From assembly GCA_045648785.1 (NCBI GenBank), contig JAZROP010000033.1, positions 1 to 26,329 on the forward strand: a stretch of 26,329 nucleotides of DNA, written 5' to 3'. The stretch comes from RGIG7450 sp045648785. GTDB taxonomy: Bacteria > Bacillota > Clostridia > RUG12999. A program made the translations under genes and the position numbers. Within the stretch, counting starts at the first letter, position 1. Every line of letters begins with the position of its first letter. Below are positions 12,752 to 21,032 of the stretch, in pieces. The notes under the pieces are model-generated. The model ran no database searches. It had not been told where the DNA came from and saw only the letters and a list, made by a program, of their open reading frames with translations.

Positions 12752-13891
12752 ATGATGAATAAGAAAGAATTCAATGTTGATTACGCCTGGATTGACAGTT
12801 TTTGGAATAAAATCGAGAAAAAGCTTGATGTCATCGCTCCCCAGGTAGAAGCTGTTTTTGCCGACGGTATTAAAGACGGAAAATATGTTAACTGCAGCAA
12901 ATACTGGTGGACAAACGGTTTCTGGCCGGGTATGATGTGGCTTATGTACCTCAAAACAGGCGACGATAAATTTAAAAATATTGCTATTAAAGTTGAAGAA
13001 GCTCTTGACGAAGCTATTATCGGTTTCGACGGACTTCACCACGATGTGGGATTTATGTGGCTCCCTTCTGCAGTTGCAAACTACCGCATTACCGGCAACG
13101 AAAAATCAAGAACTCGTGGCATGCATGTTGCAACAGTTCTTGCAGGAAGATTCAATATTGCGGGAAACTACATCAGAGCCTGGGAACCTGACTCAAAGCA
13201 GACATTTGCAGGTTGGGCAATCATTGACTCCATGATGAATATTCCTCTGCTTCATTGGGCAAGCGAAGTTTCCACAGACCCCCGCTTCAGCTTTATCGCT
13301 AATGCTCACGCTGACATGGCTATGGAAAGATTTGTTCGTCCCGACGGTTCTACAAAGCATGTTGTTATTTCCGACCCCGCAACCGGTGAATATATTGGCG
13401 AATCTCCCACAGGCGGTCAGGGTTATGCTCCCGGTTCCTGCTGGTCAAGAGGTAACTCCTGGGCACTTTACGGTTTTGCTCTTCAGTATATTCACACCGG
13501 CGAAGAAAAATATCTCGATATGGCTAAAAGAGTTGCTCACTACTTTATGGCAAACATCGACGATTCCGGCGTTCCAAAATGCGACTTCCGTCAGCCTGCT
13601 GAACCCCTTATCGTTGACACAACAGCCGGTGCTGTTGCTGCCTGCGGCTTAATTGAGATTTCTAAAGTTGTTCCCGAGGGTGAAAAGGAAATGTATCTTG
13701 CAGGCGCAGTCAAACTTCTTAAAGGTCTTGAAGCAAACTGCGATTTCTCACTTGATAATCAGTCAATCCTTCAGAACGGCACAGGTGCATATCGCGATGC
13801 CGGCAGTCACCATATAGCTATCGTTTACGGTGATTATTATATGATGGAAGCACTTTTGAAACTTAAAGGTAATGATGTGCTCTTCTGGTAA
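12752..13891 (+). CDS. GH88 unsaturated glucuronyl hydrolase
   Basis: Cytoplasmic glycoside hydrolase of 379 aa. It removes the 4,5-unsaturated uronic acid from oligosaccharides left by polysaccharide lyases such as hyaluronan or chondroitin lyases. There is no signal peptide. The (alpha/alpha)6-barrel signature is clear. D98 in HHDVGFMW and D159 in GWAIIDSMMN match the two catalytic Asp residues of Bacillus sp. GL1 UGL (D88, D149), with the same 61-residue spacing. SRGNSWALYGFALQY and HHIAIVYGDYYMMEAL are further GH88 segments. The start at 12752 follows AGGAGG by 8 bases; the ATG at 12755 could also serve. No lyase, sulfatase or sugar transporter gene adjoins it. It instead heads a unit ending in valS, from a perfect promoter. 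Confidence 0.9.
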   Translation: MMNKKEFNVDYAWIDSFWNKIEKKLDVIAPQVEAVFADGIKDGKYVNCSKYWWTNGFWPGMMWLMYLKTGDDKFKNIAIKVEEALDEAIIGFDGLHHDVGFMWLPSAVANYRITGNEKSRTRGMHVATVLAGRFNIAGNYIRAWEPDSKQTFAGWAIIDSMMNIPLLHWASEVSTDPRFSFIANAHADMAMERFVRPDGSTKHVVISDPATGEYIGESPTGGQGYAPGSCWSRGNSWALYGFALQYIHTGEEKYLDMAKRVAHYFMANIDDSGVPKCDFRQPAEPLIVDTTAGAVAACGLIEISKVVPEGEKEMYLAGAVKLLKGLEANCDFSLDNQSILQNGTGAYRDAGSHHIAIVYGDYYMMEALLKLKGNDVLFW

Positions 13892-13905
13892 TTTGAGGTG
13901 AATAT

Positions 13906-14091
13906 ATGACAGTATTATTATGGATTTTGGCATTTTTAGGAATTGCTCTGATATATGGCGCAGCTAAAATAGTCAAACTCGCAAAAAAGACTGAAGAAAA
14001 CGAAAAAACCGAGAATTTAGTAAAGCTTATCGGCGTTCTGCTTTCAGCAGCTGCAATGGTACTGCTTTGGACAACCGGTTCACTCAAGTAA
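13906..14091 (+). CDS. Small two-helix membrane protein, unknown
   Basis: Predicted 61-aa membrane protein, not recognised as a known family. Two hydrophobic helices (about 2-20 and 39-57) flank a charged linker (KLAKKTEENEKTENLVK), suggesting a hairpin with both ends on the same side. It is probably real. A GAGGTG ribosome-binding site sits 7 bases before the ATG, it begins 14 bases after the GH88 stop, and it ends 20 bases before the valS start, filling the gap exactly. No terminator separates it from either neighbour. Confidence 0.65.
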   Translation: MTVLLWILAFLGIALIYGAAKIVKLAKKTEENEKTENLVKLIGVLLSAAAMVLLWTTGSLK

Positions 14092-14111
14092 TATAAAAGG
14101 AGTTTTTACAA

Positions 14112-16796
14112 TTGGAAAAAGAACTTGACAAAGTATATGACCCAAAGTCGTTTGAAGAACGACTTTATAAAACCTGGGAGGAAAAAGGCTATTTTAAAGC
14201 TGATTCAAACAGTAAAAAAGAACCCTACACCATTGTTATCCCTCCCCCCAATGTTACAGGTCAGCTTCACATGGGACACGCTTTTGACGAAACTCTGCAG
14301 GACATTCTTATAAGATACAAAAGAATGTCAGGCTATGAGGCTCTCTGGGTGCCCGGAACTGACCATGCAGGTATTGCTACACAAATTAAGGTAGAGGCAG
14401 AGCTTCGCGAAAAGGAAGGTCTGACCCGCTATGACCTCGGTCGTGATAAATTTCTTGACCGCGTATGGGACTGGAAAGAAAAATACGGTAACCGTATAAT
14501 CTCCCAGATTAAGCAGCTTGGATGTTCCTGTGACTGGTCAAGAGAACGCTTCACAATGGATGAAGGTTGTTCCAGAGCTGTAAGAGAGGTTTTTGTCAAC
14601 CTTTACAACAAAGGTCTTATATACAGAGGTCCAAGAATAATCAACTGGTGCCCCAACTGTATAACAGCTCTTTCAAACGAAGAGGTTGAACATGCAGAAC
14701 ATGCAGGTCATTTCTGGCACATTAAATACCAGATAAAGGGCACTGATAATTATGTTATAATAGCAACAACTCGTCCTGAGACCCTTTTTGGCGATACAGC
14801 GGTTGCTGTTAATCCCGAAGATGAGCGTTATAAAGATATTGTTGGAAAAACACTTCTTCTTCCGCTTACAGACAGAGAAATTCCGGTTATTGCCGATGAA
14901 TATGTTGATAAGGAATTCGGAACAGGTTGCGTAAAAATAACTCCTGCTCACGACCCTAACGATTTCGAGGTAGGAAAACGCCATGACCTTGAAATTATTA
15001 AAGTTATGAACGATGACGCAACCATGAACTCATACGCAGGAAAGTATGAGGGCATGGACCGTTATGAATGTCGCAACGCAATGATAAAAGACCTCGAGGA
15101 TATGGGACTGCTCGTTAAAACAGAGGAACATTCTCACAATGTAGGTCAGTGTTACCGTTGCGGAACTACCATCGAACCTATCGTTTCAAACCAGTGGTTT
15201 GTTAACATGAAACCTCTTGCAGAAGCAGCAATAAAAGCGGTTAATGAAAAGGAAACAGAATTTGTTCCTGAGCGTTTTAGCAAAACATATATGAACTGGA
15301 TGGAAAATGTATATGACTGGTGTATTTCCCGTCAGCTCTGGTGGGGACACAGAATTCCAGCTTTCTATTGCGATACCTGTGGCGAAATGACTGTTTCAAA
15401 AGAAGATATAACCGTATGTCCCAAATGTGGAAAACCCGTCAGACAGGAAGAGGATGTTCTTGATACATGGTTCTCCTCCGCTCTGTGGCCTTTCTCCACA
15501 CTAGGCTGGCCGGATAAAACTGCCGACCTTGATAAATTCTATCCTACAAATACCCTCGTAACAGGATACGATATTATCTTCTTCTGGGTATCAAGAATGA
15601 TTTTCTCAGCTTGCGAACATACCGGCAAAGCTCCATTTAAGCATGTATTTATTCACGGTCTTGTTCGTGACGGAAACGGCGAAAAAATGTCCAAATCAAA
15701 AGGAAACGGTGTTGACCCTCTCCAGATAATAGATATGTATGGTGCAGACGCACTGAGATTTGCACTTGTTACAGGTGTTGCCCCTGGTAATGATATGCGA
15801 TTCCCCGTAACATATGATCCACCGGTCGAAAAGGGTAAAAATCCCAATCCAGAGGTAAATAAAATAGTAGGTGCACCCGGAGCTCAGTCCAGCCGTAACT
15901 TTGCAAACAAAATGTGGAATGCAGCTCGTTTCGTTTTGATGAACATTTCTCATGAGGATGCAGCTCTCCCGGCAGAAGATAAGCTTGCCGCTGAGGATAA
16001 ATGGATTCTCACAAAGCTTGACAAGCTCATTGCCGAGGTTACTGAAAACATTGACAAATTCGAGCTTGGCATTGCGCTTGCAAAGGTTTACGATTTCATT
16101 TGGGATGAATACTGCGACTGGTACATTGAAATGTGCAAACCCAGATTCCAGACAGATGCCAAAGAAACCGCCGGCAGAGTTTTATCTTATGTTCTCTCCC
16201 GAGCGCTTGAACTTATGCATCCTTTTATGCCTTTTATTACTGAGGAAATCTGGCAGCACCTCCCCCATGACGGCGAAACAATTATGAGAGCTGAATGGCC
16301 AACATCCGGCAAGTTCACATGGAATGATGAGGAAGCATCCATAGAGCTTATAAAAGAGGCTATTAAATCTGTTCGTAACGCCCGTGCGGAAAAGAATGTT
16401 GTTCCTTCCAAAAAGGTTAAAACATATGTTATTACCGACCGCATAACTCAGTTTGAAAAGGGCAGAGCCTTCTTTGAAAAAATGGCTTCATGCTCAGAAG
16501 TTATAGTATCTTCCGACAAATCGGTTCTTCCCGAAAATGTGGTAACGGTTGTTACTGAAGGCGCAGAAATTTCTCTGCCACTTGGCGACCTTGTTGATAA
16601 AGAAAAAGAGCTTGATCGTCTTGCAAAAGAACGCGAAAAGCTTATTTCTGAAATCAAGCGTGTCGAAGGCAAGCTTAACAATCAGGGCTTTGTTGCCAAA
16701 GCTCCTAAAGAGGTTGTTGAAGCCGAAGCCGCTAAAGGCAAGACTTACAAAGAAATGCTTGAGAAAGTGGAAGAAGCTATAAAAGTCCTTAATTAA
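14112..16796 (+). CDS. valS: Valyl-tRNA synthetase
   Basis: Class I aminoacyl-tRNA synthetase charging tRNA-Val, 894 aa. The start is TTG at 14112, with AAAAGGAG upstream. The HIGH-type motif is HMGH (53-56) within PPPNVTGQLHMGH, and KMSKS is at 525-529. The editing (CP1) domain includes IIATTRPETLFGDTAVAV and GTGCVKITPAHDPND. Cys pairs (CPNC, CYRC, CDTC, CPKC) suggest zinc binding. The anticodon-binding domain follows, then a C-terminal coiled coil (about 825-894). I looked for a T-box leader and found no room for one, since only 20 bases separate it from the small membrane gene. Transcription probably comes from the GH88 promoter or an unseen internal promoter. Confidence 0.97.
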   Translation: MEKELDKVYDPKSFEERLYKTWEEKGYFKADSNSKKEPYTIVIPPPNVTGQLHMGHAFDETLQDILIRYKRMSGYEALWVPGTDHAGIATQIKVEAELREKEGLTRYDLGRDKFLDRVWDWKEKYGNRIISQIKQLGCSCDWSRERFTMDEGCSRAVREVFVNLYNKGLIYRGPRIINWCPNCITALSNEEVEHAEHAGHFWHIKYQIKGTDNYVIIATTRPETLFGDTAVAVNPEDERYKDIVGKTLLLPLTDREIPVIADEYVDKEFGTGCVKITPAHDPNDFEVGKRHDLEIIKVMNDDATMNSYAGKYEGMDRYECRNAMIKDLEDMGLLVKTEEHSHNVGQCYRCGTTIEPIVSNQWFVNMKPLAEAAIKAVNEKETEFVPERFSKTYMNWMENVYDWCISRQLWWGHRIPAFYCDTCGEMTVSKEDITVCPKCGKPVRQEEDVLDTWFSSALWPFSTLGWPDKTADLDKFYPTNTLVTGYDIIFFWVSRMIFSACEHTGKAPFKHVFIHGLVRDGNGEKMSKSKGNGVDPLQIIDMYGADALRFALVTGVAPGNDMRFPVTYDPPVEKGKNPNPEVNKIVGAPGAQSSRNFANKMWNAARFVLMNISHEDAALPAEDKLAAEDKWILTKLDKLIAEVTENIDKFELGIALAKVYDFIWDEYCDWYIEMCKPRFQTDAKETAGRVLSYVLSRALELMHPFMPFITEEIWQHLPHDGETIMRAEWPTSGKFTWNDEEASIELIKEAIKSVRNARAEKNVVPSKKVKTYVITDRITQFEKGRAFFEKMASCSEVIVSSDKSVLPENVVTVVTEGAEISLPLGDLVDKEKELDRLAKEREKLISEIKRVEGKLNNQGFVAKAPKEVVEAEAAKGKTYKEMLEKVEEAIKVLN

Positions 16797-16801
16797 ATTT
16801 T

Positions 16802-16833
16802 AAAACCCGTAGCAATGCTACGGGTTTTCTTTT
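16802..16833 (+). terminator. Bidirectional terminator after valS
   Basis: AAAACCCGTAGC (16802-16813) and GCTACGGGTTTT (16817-16828) form a 12-bp stem with loop AAT, followed by CTTTT on the plus strand. The A-rich left flank also gives a U-tract in the minus direction, where the small ORF at 16832-16951 ends. Confidence 0.9.
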
Positions 16834-16951
16834 ATTCCAGTTCTAACGATATGTATATTTCTTCTGCTTTTTTCTGCGCTTCCTACAAAACTTTCGTTTC
16901 CTCTGTTATTGCATTAAATAAAATTAAATACATTTCTTTATACTTTTCCAT
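16832..16951 (-). pseudogene. Small ORF interrupted by an in-frame amber codon
   Basis: A GAGGAG site (16960-16965) lies 8 bases before an ATG at 16951. The frame gives MEKYKEMYLILFNAITEE and ends TKVL, then TAG at 16883-16885. It continues in the same frame as EAQKKAEEIYISLELE to TAA at 16832, next to the valS terminator. The two halves together look like one coherent 39-residue amphipathic helical protein of the short clostridial and phage-associated type I recall as MYxxLFNAIT with a QxxTEExYI end. That resemblance is from memory only. A single C-to-T change (CAG to TAG) would explain the break. The first 22 codons could still be translated. Confidence 0.5.
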
Positions 16952-16984
16952 TACTTTATCTCCTCTTTGTTTTACGGCATTAAT

Positions 16985-17014
16985 AAATATCCCCCCGTAT
17001 AACGGGGGATATTT
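16985..17014 (-). terminator. Hairpin terminator after queA
   Basis: AAATATCCCCC (16985-16995) and GGGGGATATTT (17004-17014) form an 11-bp stem directly after the queA stop. An alternative CCCCCGT/ACGGGGG pairing tightens the loop. The minus-strand tail (ATTTATTAATG) is only moderately U-rich. Confidence 0.65.
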
Positions 17015-17017
17015 ATT

Positions 17018-18043
17018 TTATTCTATAAACATTGCATCTCCAAAACTGAAAAAACGATACTTATCTTCCACCGCCTGACGGTATGCATCCATTGTGAGGT
17101 CATATCCGGCAAGTGCTGAAACAAGCATTATAAGTGTTGATTTGGGCAGATGAAAATTTGTGATGAGCGCATCTATCATTTTAAACTTATATCCCGGATA
17201 AATGAAAATACTTGTACTGTCACTTTTCGCGGGTAAAATTCCATTTTCATCGGTTGCCGACTCAAGCGTTCTGCATGATGTTGTGCCCACTCCAATAACT
17301 CTGCCCCCTGCTGCTTTTGTTTTGTTTACTGCCTCGGCAGTTTCGGGCGGAATGGAATACCACTCGCTGTGCATATCATGCTCCTCAATATTGTCCACTT
17401 TAACAGGACGGAAAGTACCAAGACCGACATGAAGCGTAATATACGCCACGGTTACACCCATTTCTTCAATCTCCGAAAGTAGTTCTTTTGTAAAATGAAG
17501 TCCTGCCGTAGGTGCCGCCGCGCTGCCATCATATTTAGCATATACCGTCTGATATCGTTCACTGTCCTCAAGTTTTTCTGTTATATAATGAGGGAGCGGC
17601 ATTTCGCCAAGTTTGTCCAGCACATTTTCAAACAAACCCTCATATTCAAATTCAACTATTCTTCCACCGTTATCAAGTGTTTCAATAACATTTGCAATAA
17701 GCTCGCCATTACCAAACACCACTCTATGCCCCGTCTTTAATTTTTTCCCGGGTTTCACAATAGTTTCCCATTTGTTGGTGGAAAGTCTGTTCAAAAGCAG
17801 AAATTCAATATTTCTGCCACTGTCCTCACGATGTCCGTAAAGGCGTGCAGGAATAACGCGTGTGTTGTTAAGTACAAGACAGTCACCTTTTTTAAGGTAA
17901 TGCTTAATGTTTTTAAAACACTCGTGTTTAACGCTTTTATTTTCGCGATTTACAACCATAAGTCTGGATGCAGTTCTGTCCTCAAGAGGAGTCTGTGCAA
18001 TCAGCTCCTGCGGAAGTTCATAATCAAATATACTGAGTTTCAT
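17018..18043 (-). CDS. queA: S-adenosylmethionine:tRNA ribosyltransferase-isomerase QueA
   Basis: Transfers and isomerises the ribosyl moiety of SAM onto 7-aminomethyl-7-deazaguanine in tRNA to form epoxyqueuosine. It has 341 aa, the usual length. Canonical segments are FDYELPQELIAQTPLEDR, CLVLNNTRVIPARLYG, PLPHYI, YDGSAAAPTAGLHFT, HVGLGTFRPVKVDNIEEHDMH (quoted in part), GTTSCRTLES, ITNFHLPKSTLIMLVSALAG and a C-terminal FFSFGDAMFI. The ATG at 18043 overlaps the rqcH stop (ATGA). No other queuosine genes are in the window. Confidence 0.96.
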   Translation of the reverse strand: MKLSIFDYELPQELIAQTPLEDRTASRLMVVNRENKSVKHECFKNIKHYLKKGDCLVLNNTRVIPARLYGHREDSGRNIEFLLLNRLSTNKWETIVKPGKKLKTGHRVVFGNGELIANVIETLDNGGRIVEFEYEGLFENVLDKLGEMPLPHYITEKLEDSERYQTVYAKYDGSAAAPTAGLHFTKELLSEIEEMGVTVAYITLHVGLGTFRPVKVDNIEEHDMHSEWYSIPPETAEAVNKTKAAGGRVIGVGTTSCRTLESATDENGILPAKSDSTSIFIYPGYKFKMIDALITNFHLPKSTLIMLVSALAGYDLTMDAYRQAVEDKYRFFSFGDAMFIE

Positions 18044-19791
18044 GTTTTCTTCAGTTCCTTTATTTTTGCCTCGTCTGGAGTGACATAAGCAGTTTTATAG
18101 TCTACATAAATCACCATACCGGCTTTTGCTCTGGCAGGCTTTTTAACATTTCTAATCTGAGTATAGTCCACAGCAACATTTGCCGACCCTCTGGCCTTTG
18201 AATAATAAGCCGCAAGCATTGCCGCCTCTGTCATGGTACTGTCAGGCACATCTTTTCCTCCGGTAACAATTACCGTATGCGAACCAGGTATGGTTTTTGT
18301 ATGAAACCATATGTCGCTGTTTGATGCCATTTTCAGTGTCAGATAATCGTTTTGTCTGTTATTTTTACCCACCAGAATTACAAACCCATCACTGCTGATG
18401 AATTTATCGGGACTTCCAGATTTTTCCTTCTGCTTACCACCCGATTTTGCCCTTTTAAGATACCCCTCTGCCGCAAGCTCGGATTTAATCTCGGAAAGCT
18501 CCTTTAAATTTTCACAATTTTCAAGCGACATCTGAACGCTTTTTAAATATTCAATATCTACCATGGTTTTTTCAAGCTGCTCTGCAGCGTAAATCTCGGT
18601 ATTTTTGAGTTTGTTATACCGCTGAAAATACTTTTGTGCATTTTCCGGTGGACTAAGCTCCGCATCAAGGGGTATTGTTATTTCTTCTGCTTTCTCACTA
18701 TAAAAATTCTCGGCAACAAGCTGGCGGTCACCTTTTTTTATTTTATAGATGTTTGCAGTTATAATATCGCCGTACAAACGGTATCTGTCCTTTTTTTCAG
18801 CGTTTTTTATATCCCCCTGAAGTATCGCCGCTTTACGGGCACAGCGTTCAATCATATTATTGACAATTTTCATAACATCGCCACTTTGCTGAGACATTCT
18901 GCCTCTAAGCTCACGGGCAATATAAAAATCATCCAGAACCTCTGCAATAGATTCCACCGCTTTGCATTTAAGTTGGCGAATTTCTATCCCCTCAAAATCA
19001 AATGGATTTCCATTCTCGTCAAGCACAAGTACAGGCGTAAACCCGCCTTTTTTAACCTGTAAGAAAATCCCCCAAAGCTTGTCTGCTACCGATATTAGCA
19101 TTTCTTTTGTAAGTTCGCCTGCAAAAATTTCGGTATTTCCAACAGCTCTGTAAACAGGTTCTCTTGCCAGCATAGGTGAAAGTCCGGCAAATTTTTCTAA
19201 AATAAACCGGTCAATTTTCTGCTCGGCAGGACAGGATAAAATTATTTCCTTTACCAATGTTTCATCTGCTTCAAACGGCGATATCTTTTCCTGCGGTGGC
19301 GGTGGCTGATAAGTAATTCCGGGCAGAACTGTTCTGACCGAGCTTACCGACGCATCAACCAGCCTTGTGCAATCAATTACCCGGTTTTCCTCATTTAAGA
19401 AAATAATATTGCTATGCCTACCCATAAGCTCAAAGGTAAGCTTTTTTATCACCTTGTCACCTAGCTCATTGCGAGTTTCAAATTCAAAGTTAACTATTCT
19501 CTCCACACCTGGTTGAGATACAGATAACAATCTGCCACCAGTAAGATGTTTTCTAAGCAACATACAAAACATTGGTGGATTTTGCGGGTATTCTCTTGTC
19601 TGCTCGGTCAGGCTTATTCTCGGCATGGACGGATTACTGCTGAGAAAAAGTCTGTAATTTTTCCCAAGACTGCGAACAGCCATTACTATGCTATCCCTGT
19701 CCGGCATATAAATTTTATCAATCCTACCGCCCCGCAGAAGTTCATTAAGTTCCCCCACAAGACAGCTGACCAGTATTCCGTCAAATGCCAT
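18040..19791 (-). CDS. rqcH: Ribosome quality-control protein RqcH (NFACT family)
   Basis: Binds stalled 50S-peptidyl-tRNA complexes and adds C-terminal alanine tails that mark the chain for degradation. Older annotations call it fibronectin-binding protein FbpA. It has 583 aa: NFACT-N (about 1-265; MAFDGILVSCLVGELNELL, PPMFCMLLRKHLTGGRL, FELMGRHSNIIFLNE), a helix-hairpin and coiled-coil middle (about 270-450), and NFACT-R near the C-terminus (SDIWFHTKTIPGSHTVIV and ANVAVDYTQIRNVKKP). Residues 97-98 read E-R, where Bacillus RqcH has D97-R98. The ATG at 19791 follows AAGGAG. It forms a two-gene unit with queA. I saw no clear promoter in the 30 bases between the serA terminator and the start. 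Confidence 0.94.
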   Translation of the reverse strand: MAFDGILVSCLVGELNELLRGGRIDKIYMPDRDSIVMAVRSLGKNYRLFLSSNPSMPRISLTEQTREYPQNPPMFCMLLRKHLTGGRLLSVSQPGVERIVNFEFETRNELGDKVIKKLTFELMGRHSNIIFLNEENRVIDCTRLVDASVSSVRTVLPGITYQPPPPQEKISPFEADETLVKEIILSCPAEQKIDRFILEKFAGLSPMLAREPVYRAVGNTEIFAGELTKEMLISVADKLWGIFLQVKKGGFTPVLVLDENGNPFDFEGIEIRQLKCKAVESIAEVLDDFYIARELRGRMSQQSGDVMKIVNNMIERCARKAAILQGDIKNAEKKDRYRLYGDIITANIYKIKKGDRQLVAENFYSEKAEEITIPLDAELSPPENAQKYFQRYNKLKNTEIYAAEQLEKTMVDIEYLKSVQMSLENCENLKELSEIKSELAAEGYLKRAKSGGKQKEKSGSPDKFISSDGFVILVGKNNRQNDYLTLKMASNSDIWFHTKTIPGSHTVIVTGGKDVPDSTMTEAAMLAAYYSKARGSANVAVDYTQIRNVKKPARAKAGMVIYVDYKTAYVTPDEAKIKELKKT

Positions 19792-19822
19792 AGTTTTCTC
19801 CTTACTCTCTTTATGCTAAAGC

Positions 19823-19847
19823 AAATCCGCAGCCATGCTGCGGATTT
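19823..19847 (-). terminator. Terminator of the iscS-iscU-serC-serA operon
   Basis: AAATCCGCAGC (19823-19833) and GCTGCGGATTT (19837-19847) form an 11-bp stem with loop CAT, 10 bases after the serA stop. The minus-strand tail is TTTGCTTT. Confidence 0.85.
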
Positions 19848-19856
19848 ATTAATAAT

Positions 19857-21017
19857 TTAGATAAGTCTTACCGAAAGAACATCGTTTATAGCTTTTAATT
19901 CATCAATGACAGCTGCAGAAATATTATCATCTGTATCTATCATAGTAATCGCAAGTTCTTTCTTTGATTTATTGGTTAAATGCTCAATATTCATATTCTT
20001 TTCAGACAAAACGCCCGAAAGAGTGGAAATCATATTGGGAACATTTTTGTGTGCAACAACAATTCTGCTCTTTGTTGTTCTGGGTTCAACACAAGTCGGG
20101 AAGTTAACAGAATTTTTTATGTTTCCGTTTTCAAGGAAATCCTTAAGCTGTTTTGCAGCCATAACTGCACAGTTATCCTCCGACTCAGGAGTAGATGCAC
20201 CAAGATGAGGAATTGCAACTATTCCAGGGACTCCAAGCTGAGCGTCGTTGGGGAAGTCTGTCACATAGCTTGCAACCTTTCCACTTTCAAGTGCTGCAAT
20301 AATGTCCTCTGTATTAACAAGCTCTCCTCTTGCGAAGTTGAGCACGCGCAGACCGTCTTTTGCTTTGGCAAGAAGGTCTTTATTTATCATATTTCTTGTT
20401 CCGTCATTCAGTGGCAGATGCAAGGATATGTAATCACATTTTGAAATCATATCGCCAAGGTCATTGGCTTTTTCAACATGTCTTGAAATTCCCCATGCAG
20501 CATCAACTGAAATATAGGGGTCATAACCCATTACTTCCATGCCAAGATGATAGGCTGTATTTGCAACCATAACACCAATAGCACCAAGACCGATTACGCC
20601 AAGTGTTTTTCCATAGATTTCGGGACCTGCAAAATTGCTTTTGCCCTTTTCAACAAGTTTGCCAACGGCATCGCCTTCGCCTTTTAATGTTTTTGCCCAG
20701 TCAACTGCATCTGTAACCTTTCTTGATGCAAGAAGCAGACCGGCAATTGCGAGTTCTTTAACCGCATTAGCATTTGCACCCGGAGTGTTGAAAACTACAA
20801 TTCCTTTTTCGCTGCATTTATCTATAGGAATATTGTTAACTCCTGCGCCCGCTCTTGCTATCCCCTTAACACTTTCAGGAATATCCATTTCGTGCATATT
20901 AAAGCTGCGGAGAATTATCGCATCAGGATTTTCTATTGTATCAGCAATTTCATAACCGTCACCAAGCTTATCGGTGCCTATTTTTGCTATTTTATTAAGT
21001 GTCTGTATTTTATACAT
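19857..21017 (-). CDS. serA: D-3-phosphoglycerate dehydrogenase SerA
   Basis: Oxidises 3-phosphoglycerate to 3-phosphohydroxypyruvate with NAD, the first step of serine synthesis. It has 386 aa. The substrate domain carries NTPGANANAVKELAIAGLL. The Rossmann domain has GLGAIG (143-148). Catalytic-region segments include LNFARGELVNTEDI and IPHLGASTPESEDNCA. A C-terminal ACT domain (about 315-386) suggests feedback control. It lacks the extra domain of the long SerA type. CAGGAG precedes the ATG at 21017, 15 bases after serC. It is the last gene of the operon. Confidence 0.95.
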   Translation of the reverse strand: MYKIQTLNKIAKIGTDKLGDGYEIADTIENPDAIILRSFNMHEMDIPESVKGIARAGAGVNNIPIDKCSEKGIVVFNTPGANANAVKELAIAGLLLASRKVTDAVDWAKTLKGEGDAVGKLVEKGKSNFAGPEIYGKTLGVIGLGAIGVMVANTAYHLGMEVMGYDPYISVDAAWGISRHVEKANDLGDMISKCDYISLHLPLNDGTRNMINKDLLAKAKDGLRVLNFARGELVNTEDIIAALESGKVASYVTDFPNDAQLGVPGIVAIPHLGASTPESEDNCAVMAAKQLKDFLENGNIKNSVNFPTCVEPRTTKSRIVVAHKNVPNMISTLSGVLSEKNMNIEHLTNKSKKELAITMIDTDDNISAAVIDELKAINDVLSVRLI

Positions 21018-21032
21018 TATTTTAATCTCCTG

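Noticed and set aside
14092..14111. T-box riboswitch for valS
   Set aside because: The gap is only 20 bases, and no specifier stem or TGG-containing antiterminator is visible there or in the GH88 leader.
16883..16885. TAG reassigned to an amino acid in this genome
   Set aside because: rlmH ends properly at a TAG (5243-5245), and no conserved gene in the window has an in-frame TAG. An interrupted small gene is the simpler reading.
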